A DNA stretch of 64,000 nucleotides from Halobacteriovorax marinus (GTDB taxonomy: Bacteria > Bdellovibrionota > Bacteriovoracia > Bacteriovoracales > Bacteriovoracaceae), in assembly GCA_002163155.1 (NCBI GenBank), contig MAAO01000004.1:523194-587193 (forward strand). The letters are read 5' to 3'. How positions within the stretch are numbered: position 1 is the first letter of the stretch; each line of letters begins with the position of its first letter. Made by a program: the position numbers and the translations under genes. Under the pieces are notes generated by a model. The model had not been told where the DNA came from and did no database searches. It saw nothing but the letters and a program-made list of their open reading frames with translations. Positions 56,529 through 64,000 of the stretch are shown here, piece after piece.

Positions 56529-57353
56529 CTAACCAAAATAGAAATATTTTATTGCCGTTGCAAAGAACGGTGTTAAAAATAACAGACTATCAATTCTATC
56601 ATAAACACCCCCATGTCCGGGAATTAATGCTGAACTGTCTTTTATTCCGCACTGTCTTTTGAGTTTTGACTGAATAAGGTCTCCCACTTGAGACATTAAT
56701 CCTAAAAATACAAAAAAGAGAAATATTTTAAGATTCATTTTGCCGAATAGAAAGTGAAGAGCTATTCCACCTACAAAACCAGATGTTAAAGCACCACCAA
56801 TCAAACCCTCGATAGTTTTATTAGGACTAACACTAGGCCAAAGCTTATGTTTTCCAAAGTTTTTTCCAAAGAACCAAGCTCCGGTATCCATTCCAAAATT
56901 CACAAGAAGCAAAATGAGGATTAATGAAATCCACTTAGTATAAAGAAAAAGTGATGCTATAGACATCATAGGTAGCAAAATGAGTAATGATGAAAGAAAA
57001 GGAAACTTCTCAACTACCCTAATTAACACCTTAGATTCCATATCAATATAGAAAAGGTAAATAAGTAATATGAAGTTTAAAATTAATGATGCATTTACAA
57101 AAACTTGCAACAAATGGGCACTTACATCCAAGAAATTAAAATAAACAAAAGGAGCAATAAAAGCTGTTTGTGCAATTAAATATTTTAAATTCTTTCTCTT
57201 CGCTTTAAAGAAATTGCAAAAGAGCTCATCTACAGAAAGTACTCCTGTAACAAACACAAAGCCCAAAGTAGCTTGAGTTCCAAAAGATAAACAAACGCCG
57301 ACTATTATTGCCAGAACTAGAGCTGACACTATACGTTTTTGAGTATTAGACAT
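56529..57353 (-). CDS. cdsA: Phosphatidate cytidylyltransferase
   Basis: CdsA makes CDP-diacylglycerol, the precursor of all phospholipids here. The 274-residue membrane protein has about eight helices and the signature near its C-terminus as SKLKRQCGIKDSSALIPGHG, then GVYDRIDSL. It also has DTGAWFFGKNFGKHKLWPSV and SPNKTIEGLIGG. It lies between uppS and rseP, the common proteobacterial order, and feeds pssA a few genes downstream. Confidence 0.95.
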   Translation of the reverse strand: MSNTQKRIVSALVLAIIVGVCLSFGTQATLGFVFVTGVLSVDELFCNFFKAKRKNLKYLIAQTAFIAPFVYFNFLDVSAHLLQVFVNASLILNFILLIYLFYIDMESKVLIRVVEKFPFLSSLLILLPMMSIASLFLYTKWISLILILLLVNFGMDTGAWFFGKNFGKHKLWPSVSPNKTIEGLIGGALTSGFVGGIALHFLFGKMNLKIFLFFVFLGLMSQVGDLIQSKLKRQCGIKDSSALIPGHGGVYDRIDSLLFLTPFFATAIKYFYFG

Positions 57354-57364
57354 AAGAATAAACC

Positions 57365-58120
57365 TTAAAAATTAGTAATGATTTCTTTATTTTCAATGGC
57401 TTTCTTTTTCGAGTTTTGTAGATCTGAAGAAGATATATTTCCAAATCTTCTCTCTCTTAATGAAACGAATTCATAAATTTTTCTAAACTCTTCTTTTTTA
57501 AAGTCTGGCCATTGAGTTTCCGTAAAATAAAGTTCAGCATATGCTGATTGCCAAAGAAGAAAATTAGATATTCTTTGATCTCCACCTGTTCTTATCAATA
57601 AATCAACATCACCTAACTCTGGTAATAAAAGATAAGATTGGAGTAATTCTTCGGTAATTTCCTTTCCGGGATTTTCTTTTATAAATCTATTAGTAGCGTG
57701 AACAATCTCATCACGACCACCGTAACCAAAAGCAAATGTTAACTTAAGGCCCGTATTATTTGCAGAATCATTCTCTAAGTCTGCTATTATTTCTTTAGTT
57801 TTCTCTGGCAACTTACTTGTGTCACCCATAACTTTAAATTGTATATTATTTTTAAGAACTCTTTTTCTTTCTTTAATCAAAAATTTCTTTAATAATTTAA
57901 AAAGAACTGAGACTTCTGTAACTGGCCTACTCCAATTTTCAGTAGAGAAAGCGTACAAAGTTAAAGCACGAACACCTAAGTCATCGGCTTCTTCAACAAT
58001 ATTAGAGACTATTTTTGATCCTCTAATATGTCCCCAAACACGCGCATGCGAGCGGGTCTGGGCCCATCGCCCATTCCCGTCCATTATAATTGCAATGTGT
58101 TCAAGTTTATTTACTGCCAT
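57365..58120 (-). CDS. uppS: Undecaprenyl diphosphate synthase
   Basis: UppS builds the C55 lipid carrier for peptidoglycan and LPS. The 251-residue cis-prenyltransferase has the catalytic Asp14 in HIAIIMDGNGRWAQTR, then VRALTLYAFSTENWSRP, LLIRTGGDQRISNFLLWQSA and YAELYFTETQWPDF. All conserved regions are present. It starts one base after the frr stop and ends 11 bases before cdsA. Confidence 0.97.
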   Translation of the reverse strand: MAVNKLEHIAIIMDGNGRWAQTRSHARVWGHIRGSKIVSNIVEEADDLGVRALTLYAFSTENWSRPVTEVSVLFKLLKKFLIKERKRVLKNNIQFKVMGDTSKLPEKTKEIIADLENDSANNTGLKLTFAFGYGGRDEIVHATNRFIKENPGKEITEELLQSYLLLPELGDVDLLIRTGGDQRISNFLLWQSAYAELYFTETQWPDFKKEEFRKIYEFVSLRERRFGNISSSDLQNSKKKAIENKEIITNF

Positions 58121-58121
58121 A

Positions 58122-58679
58122 TTAAATAGATAATAACTCTTTTTCTTTTGCTTCTATAACGACATCAACTTCTTTAACAAATTTGTCTGTTACAGTTTGT
58201 ACTTCAGCATGAAATTTCTTTGAATCATCCTCAGAAACCTCTTTTGCTTTTTCTGCTTTTTTAATAACTTCGTTCTGATCTCTACGAGAGTTACGAATAG
58301 CAATTTTGGCATCTTCACCATTCTTCTTTATTTCTTTAACCTGCTCTTTTCTTCTTTCTTCAGTTAATGCTGGGAATGGAATTCTTATTAAATTTCCATC
58401 ATTAGAAGGTGTAAGCCCAAGATTTGCTCCAAGAATTGCTTTTTCAATAGTCGCAATCATTGTTTTATCAAATGGTTGAATCTGAAGTAGTCTTGCTTCA
58501 GGTGTGCTTATTTGACCCACCTGACTAATACCTGTCGGAGAACCATAATAGTCAACACTAACACCATCAAGAACACTAGCTGATGCACGACCAGTACGAA
58601 CTTTTGTCAGTTGATACTTTAATGACTCTACTGCTTTTGACATTTGCTTATCTAATGCAGATTTTATTTCATCCATCAT
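58122..58679 (-). CDS. frr: Ribosome recycling factor
   Basis: RRF splits post-termination ribosomes together with EF-G. I choose ATG 58679, nine bases after GGAG, giving 185 or 186 residues as in E. coli; a TTG at 58694 would overlap the ribosome site itself. The protein shows LKYQLTKVRTGRASASVLDG, VDYYGSPTGISQVGQIS and IRIPFPALTEERRKEQVK, the full family pattern. It follows pyrH after 15 bases and is one base from uppS. Confidence 0.97.
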   Translation of the reverse strand: MMDEIKSALDKQMSKAVESLKYQLTKVRTGRASASVLDGVSVDYYGSPTGISQVGQISTPEARLLQIQPFDKTMIATIEKAILGANLGLTPSNDGNLIRIPFPALTEERRKEQVKEIKKNGEDAKIAIRNSRRDQNEVIKKAEKAKEVSEDDSKKFHAEVQTVTDKFVKEVDVVIEAKEKELLSI

Positions 58680-58694
58680 AATTTTATTCTCCAA

Positions 58695-59402
58695 TTATTT
58701 CTTTACTGTAGTTCCGATCTCTTCACCCATTACAGCTCTTTGCACATTACCTTTTTCAAACATATTGAAAACAATAATTTCAATTTCGTTGTCCATGCAT
58801 AATGAAATAGCCGCAGAATCCATAACTTTGATTCCCCTATTTAAGACATCAATATACTTCAACTCATCAAACTTTACAGCGTCTTTATGCAACATAGGAT
58901 CTTTATCATAAATTCCGTCAACCTTAGTGGCCTTCATAATAACTTCAGCATCTATTTCATTTGCTCGAAGCGCCGCAGTAGTATCCGTTGTAAAGTATGG
59001 ATTACCAGTTCCTGCAGCAAAAATTATAACCCTTTTCTTCTCTAAATGTCTCACGGCACGACGACGAATATAAGGCTCAGCAATTTTAGCCATTTCAATA
59101 GCACTCATCACTCTTGTATCAACACCCAATCTTTCCAAACTATCCTGAATAGCTAGAGAATTAATCACTGTAGCAAGCATTCCCATATGATCAGAAGTTG
59201 TCCTATCCATTCCCTTAGTTGCACCTGCAACACCACGATGAATATTCCCACCACCAATTACAATAGCGACCTCAACACCCATCTCATGAAGACTCTTCAC
59301 TTCATCACAGATCTGACTCATCATATCACTACAGACACCACCGCTTTTATTACCTGCGAGGGCCTCACCTGAAAGCTTCAATAGGATTCTTTTATATTTC
59401 AC
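58695..59402 (-). CDS. pyrH: Uridylate kinase
   Basis: PyrH phosphorylates UMP to UDP. The 235-residue amino-acid-kinase fold begins [13 protein letters not shown] and has [33 protein letters not shown] and [20 protein letters not shown] with [13 protein letters not shown]. It follows tsf across an intrinsic terminator, so its supply may depend on read-through or an extra promoter in the 84-base gap. Confidence 0.97.
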   Translation of the reverse strand: MKYKRILLKLSGEALAGNKSGGVCSDMMSQICDEVKSLHEMGVEVAIVIGGGNIHRGVAGATKGMDRTTSDHMGMLATVINSLAIQDSLERLGVDTRVMSAIEMAKIAEPYIRRRAVRHLEKKRVIIFAAGTGNPYFTTDTTAALRANEIDAEVIMKATKVDGIYDKDPMLHKDAVKFDELKYIDVLNRGIKVMDSAAISLCMDNEIEIIVFNMFEKGNVQRAVMGEEIGTTVKK

Positions 59403-59433
59403 TATTCATCCCCTGTGGACTAGATTAAATGTC

Positions 59434-59461
59434 AAAAAAAAGGGGACAATAAAGTCCCCTT
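59434..59461 (-). terminator. Terminator between tsf and pyrH
   Basis: On the minus strand AAGGGGAC pairs with GTCCCCTT around a six-base loop and is followed by a run of T. It would end the rpsB-tsf transcript before pyrH, at least partly. Confidence 0.85.
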
Positions 59462-59486
59462 AAATTAAAAAACTATTTTAAATTGC

Positions 59487-60374
59487 TTATTGACCACCTG
59501 TCATTTTAGCAACTTCATCAGCAAGATTATCTTCCTTCTTTTCAATACCTTCACCAAGATTTAATTTGTGAAAAGACTTTACAGTAATATTTCCACCAAC
59601 TTTACCAGCAACCTCAGCGATTAATTTCTTAATGCTTAAGTCTGGATTCTTAACAAATGATTGCTCAAGAAGACAAACATCTTTAGCCAATTTACCAAGC
59701 TTACCAAGAATGATTTTATCAATCATATTCTCAGGCTTACCTTCTTCTCTAAGTTGAGCAGCATACACAGCAGCTTCTCTCTTCTTAAATTCTTCATCAA
59801 TATCGTCACCACTTAAGAAAGTTGGTGAAGCTGCAGCAACATGCATAGCAATGTCTTTTGCAAGCTCTTGTACTTCAACAGAATCTGCTTTATCCGTATC
59901 AAGATCAACAACTACGCCAATTTTTCCACCGTGGTTATATGAACCTAAAAGACCTGTACTAGATACAGCAGCAAATCTTCTGATATCAATTTTCTCACCA
60001 ACTTTCATAGTTAGCTCAGTTGACTCATCATTTTTCGCTTCTTTAAGTTCTTCAATAGATCCTGGCTTGTTAGCAAGAGTCCACTCAGCCATTTTCTTAG
60101 CAAAACCTTGGAAGTCATCACCCTTAGAAACAAAATCAGTTTCACAGTTTACTTCTAAAACTACACCGTTTCCACCATCTACTAAAGATACAACAACACC
60201 CTCAGCGGCAACACGACCAGCTTTCTTAGCAGCTTTTGCCAAACCTTTTGTTCTTAAAAAATCAACTGCAGCCTCAATGTCACCATTAGTTTCACCTAGG
60301 GCTTTTTTACAGTCCATCATTCCTGCACCAGTCTTTTCTCTAAGTGCTTTTACGTCTTTTGCAGTAATTGCCAT
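59487..60374 (-). CDS. tsf: Elongation factor Ts
   Basis: EF-Ts exchanges GDP for GTP on EF-Tu. The 295-residue protein starts with the UBA-like part KALREKTGAGMMDCKKALGE and has the exchange motif region VLEVNCETDFVSKGDDFQGF (Cys/Glu/Thr-Asp-Phe), followed by the core repeats and VCLLEQSFVKNP near the end. An AGGAA-type ribosome site precedes it. It follows rpsB after 39 bases and ends at a strong terminator. Confidence 0.98.
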   Translation of the reverse strand: MAITAKDVKALREKTGAGMMDCKKALGETNGDIEAAVDFLRTKGLAKAAKKAGRVAAEGVVVSLVDGGNGVVLEVNCETDFVSKGDDFQGFAKKMAEWTLANKPGSIEELKEAKNDESTELTMKVGEKIDIRRFAAVSSTGLLGSYNHGGKIGVVVDLDTDKADSVEVQELAKDIAMHVAAASPTFLSGDDIDEEFKKREAAVYAAQLREEGKPENMIDKIILGKLGKLAKDVCLLEQSFVKNPDLSIKKLIAEVAGKVGGNITVKSFHKLNLGEGIEKKEDNLADEVAKMTGGQ

Positions 60375-60413
60375 TTTGTTATTCCTCTAAAATTAAAATT
60401 AAATAATTAAGTA

Positions 60414-61205
60414 TTATTCTTCTTTAAGGTCGATATCATTTTCGTACTTAGAAATGATTTCTTTTTCAAGCTCAGCATCTTTCGACTTAGAACCTTTAGA
60501 CGGTTTACCAGTTTTCTTTGCTTGACCACTACCTGCAGCTACTGCATCGGCAAAGTACTCAGAAAAAAGAGCAACAGACTTGATTGCGTCATCGTTACCT
60601 GGAACAACAAAATCAATTCCATCTGGGCTACAGTTTGTATCCGTGATAGCAACAACAGGAATTCCTAAAACGTTAGCTTCAGCAATTGCGATTTTTTCGC
60701 TATTAGGATCAACAACAAATAAAGCTCCTGGAATCTTTCTCATATCTTTGATTCCACCAAGGTTTTTCTCAAGCTTGATTACATCTTTTTCAATCTTAGA
60801 TCTTTCTTTCTTAGTCAAAAGACCGAAATCTCCAGTTTCTTTCATTTTTTCAACTTTTCTTAACTTATCTACAGAAAGAGTAATTGTTTTATAGTTAGTA
60901 AGCATTCCACCTAACCATCTGTAAGTTACGTGATTTGCGCCACAACTTTCAGCAGCATTTCTAACTGTCTCAGCAGCTTGTCTTTTAGTTCCTACGAAAA
61001 GAACTGGCTTACCTTCAGAAGAAACTTTCTTCAAAAAGTCATAAGCTTTTTTTGCTAGTGGAATAGTTTTTCCAAGGTCTACAATATAGATTCCATTTCT
61101 TTCACCAAAAACGTATTTCTTCATTTTAGGGTTCCACTTATGTGTCTGGTGACCAAAGTGTGCTCCTGCTGATAATAGATCTTGGATGTTTAATTCTTTA
61201 GACAT
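60414..61205 (-). CDS. rpsB: 30S ribosomal protein S2
   Basis: S2 binds the head-platform junction of the small subunit. The 263-residue protein begins IQDLLSAGAHFGHQTHKWNP and has YVFGERNGIYIVDLGKT, VLFVGTKRQAAETV, VTYRWLGGMLTNYKTI and DTNCSPDGIDFVVPGNDDA. The C-terminal 30 residues are Lys/Ser/Gly-rich and acidic, beyond the core. A structured leader of about 70 bases precedes it. It begins the rpsB-tsf transcript. Confidence 0.98.
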   Translation of the reverse strand: MSKELNIQDLLSAGAHFGHQTHKWNPKMKKYVFGERNGIYIVDLGKTIPLAKKAYDFLKKVSSEGKPVLFVGTKRQAAETVRNAAESCGANHVTYRWLGGMLTNYKTITLSVDKLRKVEKMKETGDFGLLTKKERSKIEKDVIKLEKNLGGIKDMRKIPGALFVVDPNSEKIAIAEANVLGIPVVAITDTNCSPDGIDFVVPGNDDAIKSVALFSEYFADAVAAGSGQAKKTGKPSKGSKSKDAELEKEIISKYENDIDLKEE

Positions 61206-61275
61206 GCTTACTCCTAGGTTGGTTAGTCTGATCCCTCAAGCTACCTGTTGGTAGACCTTCCCGAGAGGGAATGAT
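61206..61275 (-). promoter_or_regulatory. Structured rpsB leader, possible S2 autoregulation site
   Basis: On the minus strand CTACC-AACA-GGTAG forms a tight hairpin (61254 to 61241) enclosed by TCCCTC (61270 to 61265) pairing with GAGGGA (61237 to 61232). A second option pairs GGTCT (61257 to 61253) with AGACT downstream. The leader is more GC-rich than its surroundings and ends at an AGGAG ribosome site. Proteobacterial rpsB-tsf operons are known to be repressed by S2 through their leaders. Confidence 0.45.
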
Positions 61276-61323
61276 TTTTTGCACAATTGCATATAAGTTG
61301 GAATAAATATCATATAGATTAAG

Positions 61324-61357
61324 ATGCTTCAAGTTGTAAATTCACTCCTTGAAGCAT
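61324..61357 (-). terminator. Hairpin between ftsK and rpsB
   Basis: ATGCTTCAAG and its complement form a 10-bp stem with a 14-base loop, 24 bases after the ftsK stop. A strong T-run is lacking, so partial termination is the most I would claim. Confidence 0.4.
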
Positions 61358-61380
61358 TAATTTCTTATATAAAATATTTA

Positions 61381-63840
61381 TTAAAGACCGTCAGATGCTG
61401 ATAAAACTTTTCTCGGTTTGGAGCCCTGCGCAGGCCCAACAATTCCTTTTGATTCCATTTCTTCAATGAGATTTGCAGCTCTATTATAGCCTATTCTAAG
61501 TCGTCTCTGCAGCATTGAAGCCGAGGCTGACCTTGACTCCATAACGATCTTAATGGCTTGCCCATACATCTCATCATTGGACTTATCGTCGGATGATGTG
61601 ACGTGGGAGCCGTATGTATAATCATCGGTCTCTATTTCACCGCCATTCTCGAGAAACTCAATGGCATTTTCATTATAACTTTGTGGCAACTTACTTAATT
61701 CATCCGTTAAAACTTCAATTTCCGTTTCGTCCACAAATGAAGAGTGGACACGTGTCATCTCAACTCCACGCTTATACAGCATGTCGCCTTTTCCAAGTAA
61801 TTTTTCGGCTCCCATCTTATCAAGAATTGTTCTTGAATCTGTAGACGAAGTTACTCTAAAAGATACTCTCGTTGGAAAGTTCGACTTAATAACTCCCGTG
61901 ATTACATCTACAGAAGGTCTCTGTGTTGCGAGAACCAGGTGAACTCCAGCCGCTCTAGCCTTTGCTGCCAATCGTGCAATATTAAGCTCTATCTCTTTTC
62001 CAGCTTTAGTTAAAATAAGGTCAGCAAATTCATCTACAACTATTACAAGGCACGGTAATTCATACTCATCTGCACCAGAGTCTTCATAGTACTGATGTAT
62101 CTTCGCTATCATTGCAGGCCCTGCTGTCTTTAATTTTTCATTAAATCCAGCAATATTTCGAACCCCAAACTCCTTAAGTATTGAATATCTTCGGTCCATC
62201 TCTTGTACAGCCCAAAGTAAAGCAATGGATGCAGTCTTAGCATCAGTCACAACAGGCATGGTCAAGTGAGGCAGTTTTGCGTATACGGCAAATTCAAGTT
62301 GTTTCGGATCAATCAATAACAGCTTCATTTGCCTTGGTGATTTCTTAACCAGAAGGGACACAATTAATGAATTGATGAAAACAGACTTACCAGCACCAGT
62401 TGCTCCAGCAACGAGCATATGAGGCATGGCTGCCAAATCCACTACATATGTCTCACCGTAAGCATCTTTACCCATAGCAACGGGTAACATGGTTGAAGCA
62501 TTCTTAAACTCTTGAGAACCAAGCACCTCATCAAGATAGATAATTTCACGTGGATTTCTTGGAACTTCAATCCCAATAGTTGTTCGACCCTTCATAGGAT
62601 ATACGATTCTAATGGGTGCACCATAAAGGGCCATTGAAAGATCTTCAGTCACACCTGCGACTTTAGATACCTTGATCCCCGAACCTAATTCAAGTTCAAA
62701 AGTATCAACAACAGGTCCCTTGAGAACATTTATAATGACACCATCAATTTTGAATTCAGCTAATTTTTCTTCTATAATCTCAGTAATCTCATCAAAGTAT
62801 TTATCATCAGGGTGAGTTACTTTCTTAACCTTTTTTTGTTTAGAAAGTGTTGTAACCATAGAGTAATATTCACTTTCCTCTTCACTACCTGCCATAGAAT
62901 TTTTAAGTTTAAAGCGTGATGCAGAAGAAACCATTCGTACTGCCCCACCACCAGGCGCAGTTTTTTCAGTATTAATAACTGAGTGACTTACAGGCTCTTT
63001 ATCTGATTCTGAGTCATCAATAGGACTAACATCTTCCACTTCATTGTTTTGCTTTTGAAAGAATTTTGCAAAATGAGGGACTTTATCTTTTTTCTCTTTC
63101 TCCTCAGGGGCAGACTGATTAACCTGCTCCATGCTTTGAACAAAGGAAGGTTTTCTGTCATCGCTCTCTTCACCTTTCAAAAGAAGGGGCACCTTTGTTT
63201 TAACTCTAGAGATTAGACTCTCACTCTTGTTTTGAATTTTATTATTTAACTCAGATGGACTGATTTGAGTCGACGCATGAGCAAGTTTTTCTGGAACACC
63301 TTTAAAAAAATTGATCAGACTTAGAATACTATCTCTAAAAGATTCACGAAATGAACCTGCCAAAAAACCTACTAAGCAGAAGGCAGAGCAAAGAAATAGC
63401 ATCATTCCAGAAAAATTATCCTCAAGTACGTGAAATATACCTGCACCCATAAAATCTGGATAAATAAAGTAAGTCATAAAAAGAAATGAACCAACTAACG
63501 TTAAAACATTAAATGAATCCAACAACGAATCACGTTTTGAAAGCACGAAAGTATAGAGCAAGCCAAAAAAGAAAAAAGGCAAGAAAATCCAAGGCCCTGT
63601 ATAATATCCAACTAATGCAATAAAAGTCGTAACATAATAGCTAAAGAAGTTAATTTCACTAGAGCCAGAAGAAATTAAAAAGAAATTATCTGGCAGAACT
63701 TCTGAAAAGTAGTAAGCATAAAAAGCTATTAGAGTAATGACAAATAAAGAAAGTAATTGAGTTTTAAGTATTTTAGAGATCATACAATATTGTAACGTGT
63801 TAGTGCTTTCACTTAAAGAAAAATCTAGAACATAGTCCAT
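61381..63840 (-). CDS. ftsK: DNA translocase FtsK/SpoIIIE
   Basis: FtsK pumps chromosome ends across the division septum. Four hydrophobic segments lie in the first 170 residues. A short linker follows (about 175-310), then the motor: Walker A VAGATGAGKSVFINSL, Walker B CLVIVVDEFADLIL and LVLATQRPSVDVITGVIKSN. The DNA-reading gamma domain comes last (IVMESRSASASMLQRRLRIG, YNRAANLIEEMESKGI). At 819 residues it is much shorter than E. coli FtsK because the linker is short. ATG 63840 and ATG 63783 (MISKILKTQL) are both possible; neither has a ribosome site, and the second gives a more typical membrane start. Confidence 0.96.
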   Translation of the reverse strand: MDYVLDFSLSESTNTLQYCMISKILKTQLLSLFVITLIAFYAYYFSEVLPDNFFLISSGSSEINFFSYYVTTFIALVGYYTGPWIFLPFFFFGLLYTFVLSKRDSLLDSFNVLTLVGSFLFMTYFIYPDFMGAGIFHVLEDNFSGMMLFLCSAFCLVGFLAGSFRESFRDSILSLINFFKGVPEKLAHASTQISPSELNNKIQNKSESLISRVKTKVPLLLKGEESDDRKPSFVQSMEQVNQSAPEEKEKKDKVPHFAKFFQKQNNEVEDVSPIDDSESDKEPVSHSVINTEKTAPGGGAVRMVSSASRFKLKNSMAGSEEESEYYSMVTTLSKQKKVKKVTHPDDKYFDEITEIIEEKLAEFKIDGVIINVLKGPVVDTFELELGSGIKVSKVAGVTEDLSMALYGAPIRIVYPMKGRTTIGIEVPRNPREIIYLDEVLGSQEFKNASTMLPVAMGKDAYGETYVVDLAAMPHMLVAGATGAGKSVFINSLIVSLLVKKSPRQMKLLLIDPKQLEFAVYAKLPHLTMPVVTDAKTASIALLWAVQEMDRRYSILKEFGVRNIAGFNEKLKTAGPAMIAKIHQYYEDSGADEYELPCLVIVVDEFADLILTKAGKEIELNIARLAAKARAAGVHLVLATQRPSVDVITGVIKSNFPTRVSFRVTSSTDSRTILDKMGAEKLLGKGDMLYKRGVEMTRVHSSFVDETEIEVLTDELSKLPQSYNENAIEFLENGGEIETDDYTYGSHVTSSDDKSNDEMYGQAIKIVMESRSASASMLQRRLRIGYNRAANLIEEMESKGIVGPAQGSKPRKVLSASDGL

Positions 63841-63896
63841 GGTAATAGAAAAAATCTAAGAAATTAACTTTATGAATCTATAACTAGAAAAAAGGC

Positions 63897-63928
63897 AAAA
63901 AAAAAGCTCATCCGAAGATGAGCTTTTT
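63897..63928 (-). terminator. Strong terminator with UUCG loop at the end of a stable RNA
   Basis: On the minus strand AAAAAGCTCATC-TTCG-GATGAGCTTTTT has a 12-bp stem closed as C(UUCG)G and a run of nine T. It can also act weakly on the plus strand. Confidence 0.85.
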
Positions 63929-63935
63929 AAATAAT

Positions 63936-64000
63936 GGGTGCATCGTGCTAGCCTCACACCAAGTCCCCCTGGCACTACTTTCGCCGCTGACAAGCTTGAC
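63936..64000 (-). ncRNA. 3' end of a GC-rich structured RNA (cut by window edge)
   Basis: These 65 bases are clearly more GC-rich than the rest of the window. They carry no credible reading frame and lie eight bases ahead of a strong minus-strand terminator, the setting of a stable RNA gene. Read on the minus strand it includes GTAGTGCCAGGGGGACTTGG and ends GGCTAGCACGATGCACCC. That is loosely similar to the 3' arm of some signal recognition particle RNAs. There is no CCA end or T-loop, so it is not a tRNA or tmRNA 3' end. Identity is open, because the 5' half is outside the window. Confidence 0.4.

Noticed and set aside
59851..60390. 179-residue frame antisense to tsf
   Set aside because: Its Ser/Pro-rich translation is a mirror of the tsf codons; no start signal.

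Overview
The window is an AT-rich, densely packed bacterial chromosome segment. AGGAG-type ribosome sites are common and many starts are GTG or TTG. Three things point to Bdellovibrionota, most likely the Bacteriovorax/Halobacteriovorax side: an Agl/Glt-type gliding-machinery gene set, the order ftsK-rpsB-tsf-pyrH-frr-uppS-cdsA-rseP, and many secreted proteins without clear relatives. This assignment is inference; no rRNA gene is present to settle it. I see no insertion sequence, prophage, CRISPR array or tRNA.

Region 1 (1-12.3 kb): a cobalamin riboswitch precedes a BtuB-like TonB-dependent receptor, whose stop overlaps a TTG-started tonB gene cut by the window edge. Next come a small unknown gene, lepB, a CBS-domain ClC transporter, groES-groEL, a 526-base intergenic stretch with a possible small RNA, a minimal histidine kinase with a receiver-like tail, polA and an RDD membrane protein.

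Region 2 (12.4-24.1 kb): trxA and gmhA are followed by a MotA/TolQ-TolR-TolR proton-channel operon on the plus strand. A converging minus-strand operon carries a beta-barrel, two TPR proteins, a TPR lipoprotein, a small exported protein and an FHA/TonB-like bridging protein. Together they look like an Agl motor plus Glt envelope complex of a gliding machine.

Region 3 (24.2-47 kb): an AddAB-type helicase/nuclease pair, hslO, an unusual lipoprotein with a membrane protein, an ETF-quinone-type FeS oxidoreductase, a three-gene operon of exported unknown proteins, an HAD hydrolase, valS, a glycosyltransferase-9-like protein, EI24 and DUF309 proteins, and a likely aromatic amino-acid catabolic operon (aminotransferase, fumarylacetoacetase-type hydrolase, flavin reductase).

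Region 4 (47-64 kb): an exported 839-residue orphan converges on tig at a bidirectional terminator. A long minus-strand run then carries translation, cell-division and envelope genes: ftsK, rpsB, tsf, pyrH, frr, uppS, cdsA, rseP, tsaB, a psd-like gene, pssA, a beta-barrel protein and truA. The right edge holds the 3' end of an unidentified GC-rich stable RNA with a strong terminator.

The best candidates for undescribed biology are the exported operon at 34.5-38.6 kb, the exported orphan at 47.3-49.8 kb and the two-block gliding locus. The cobalamin leader has a visible alternative-pairing switch.
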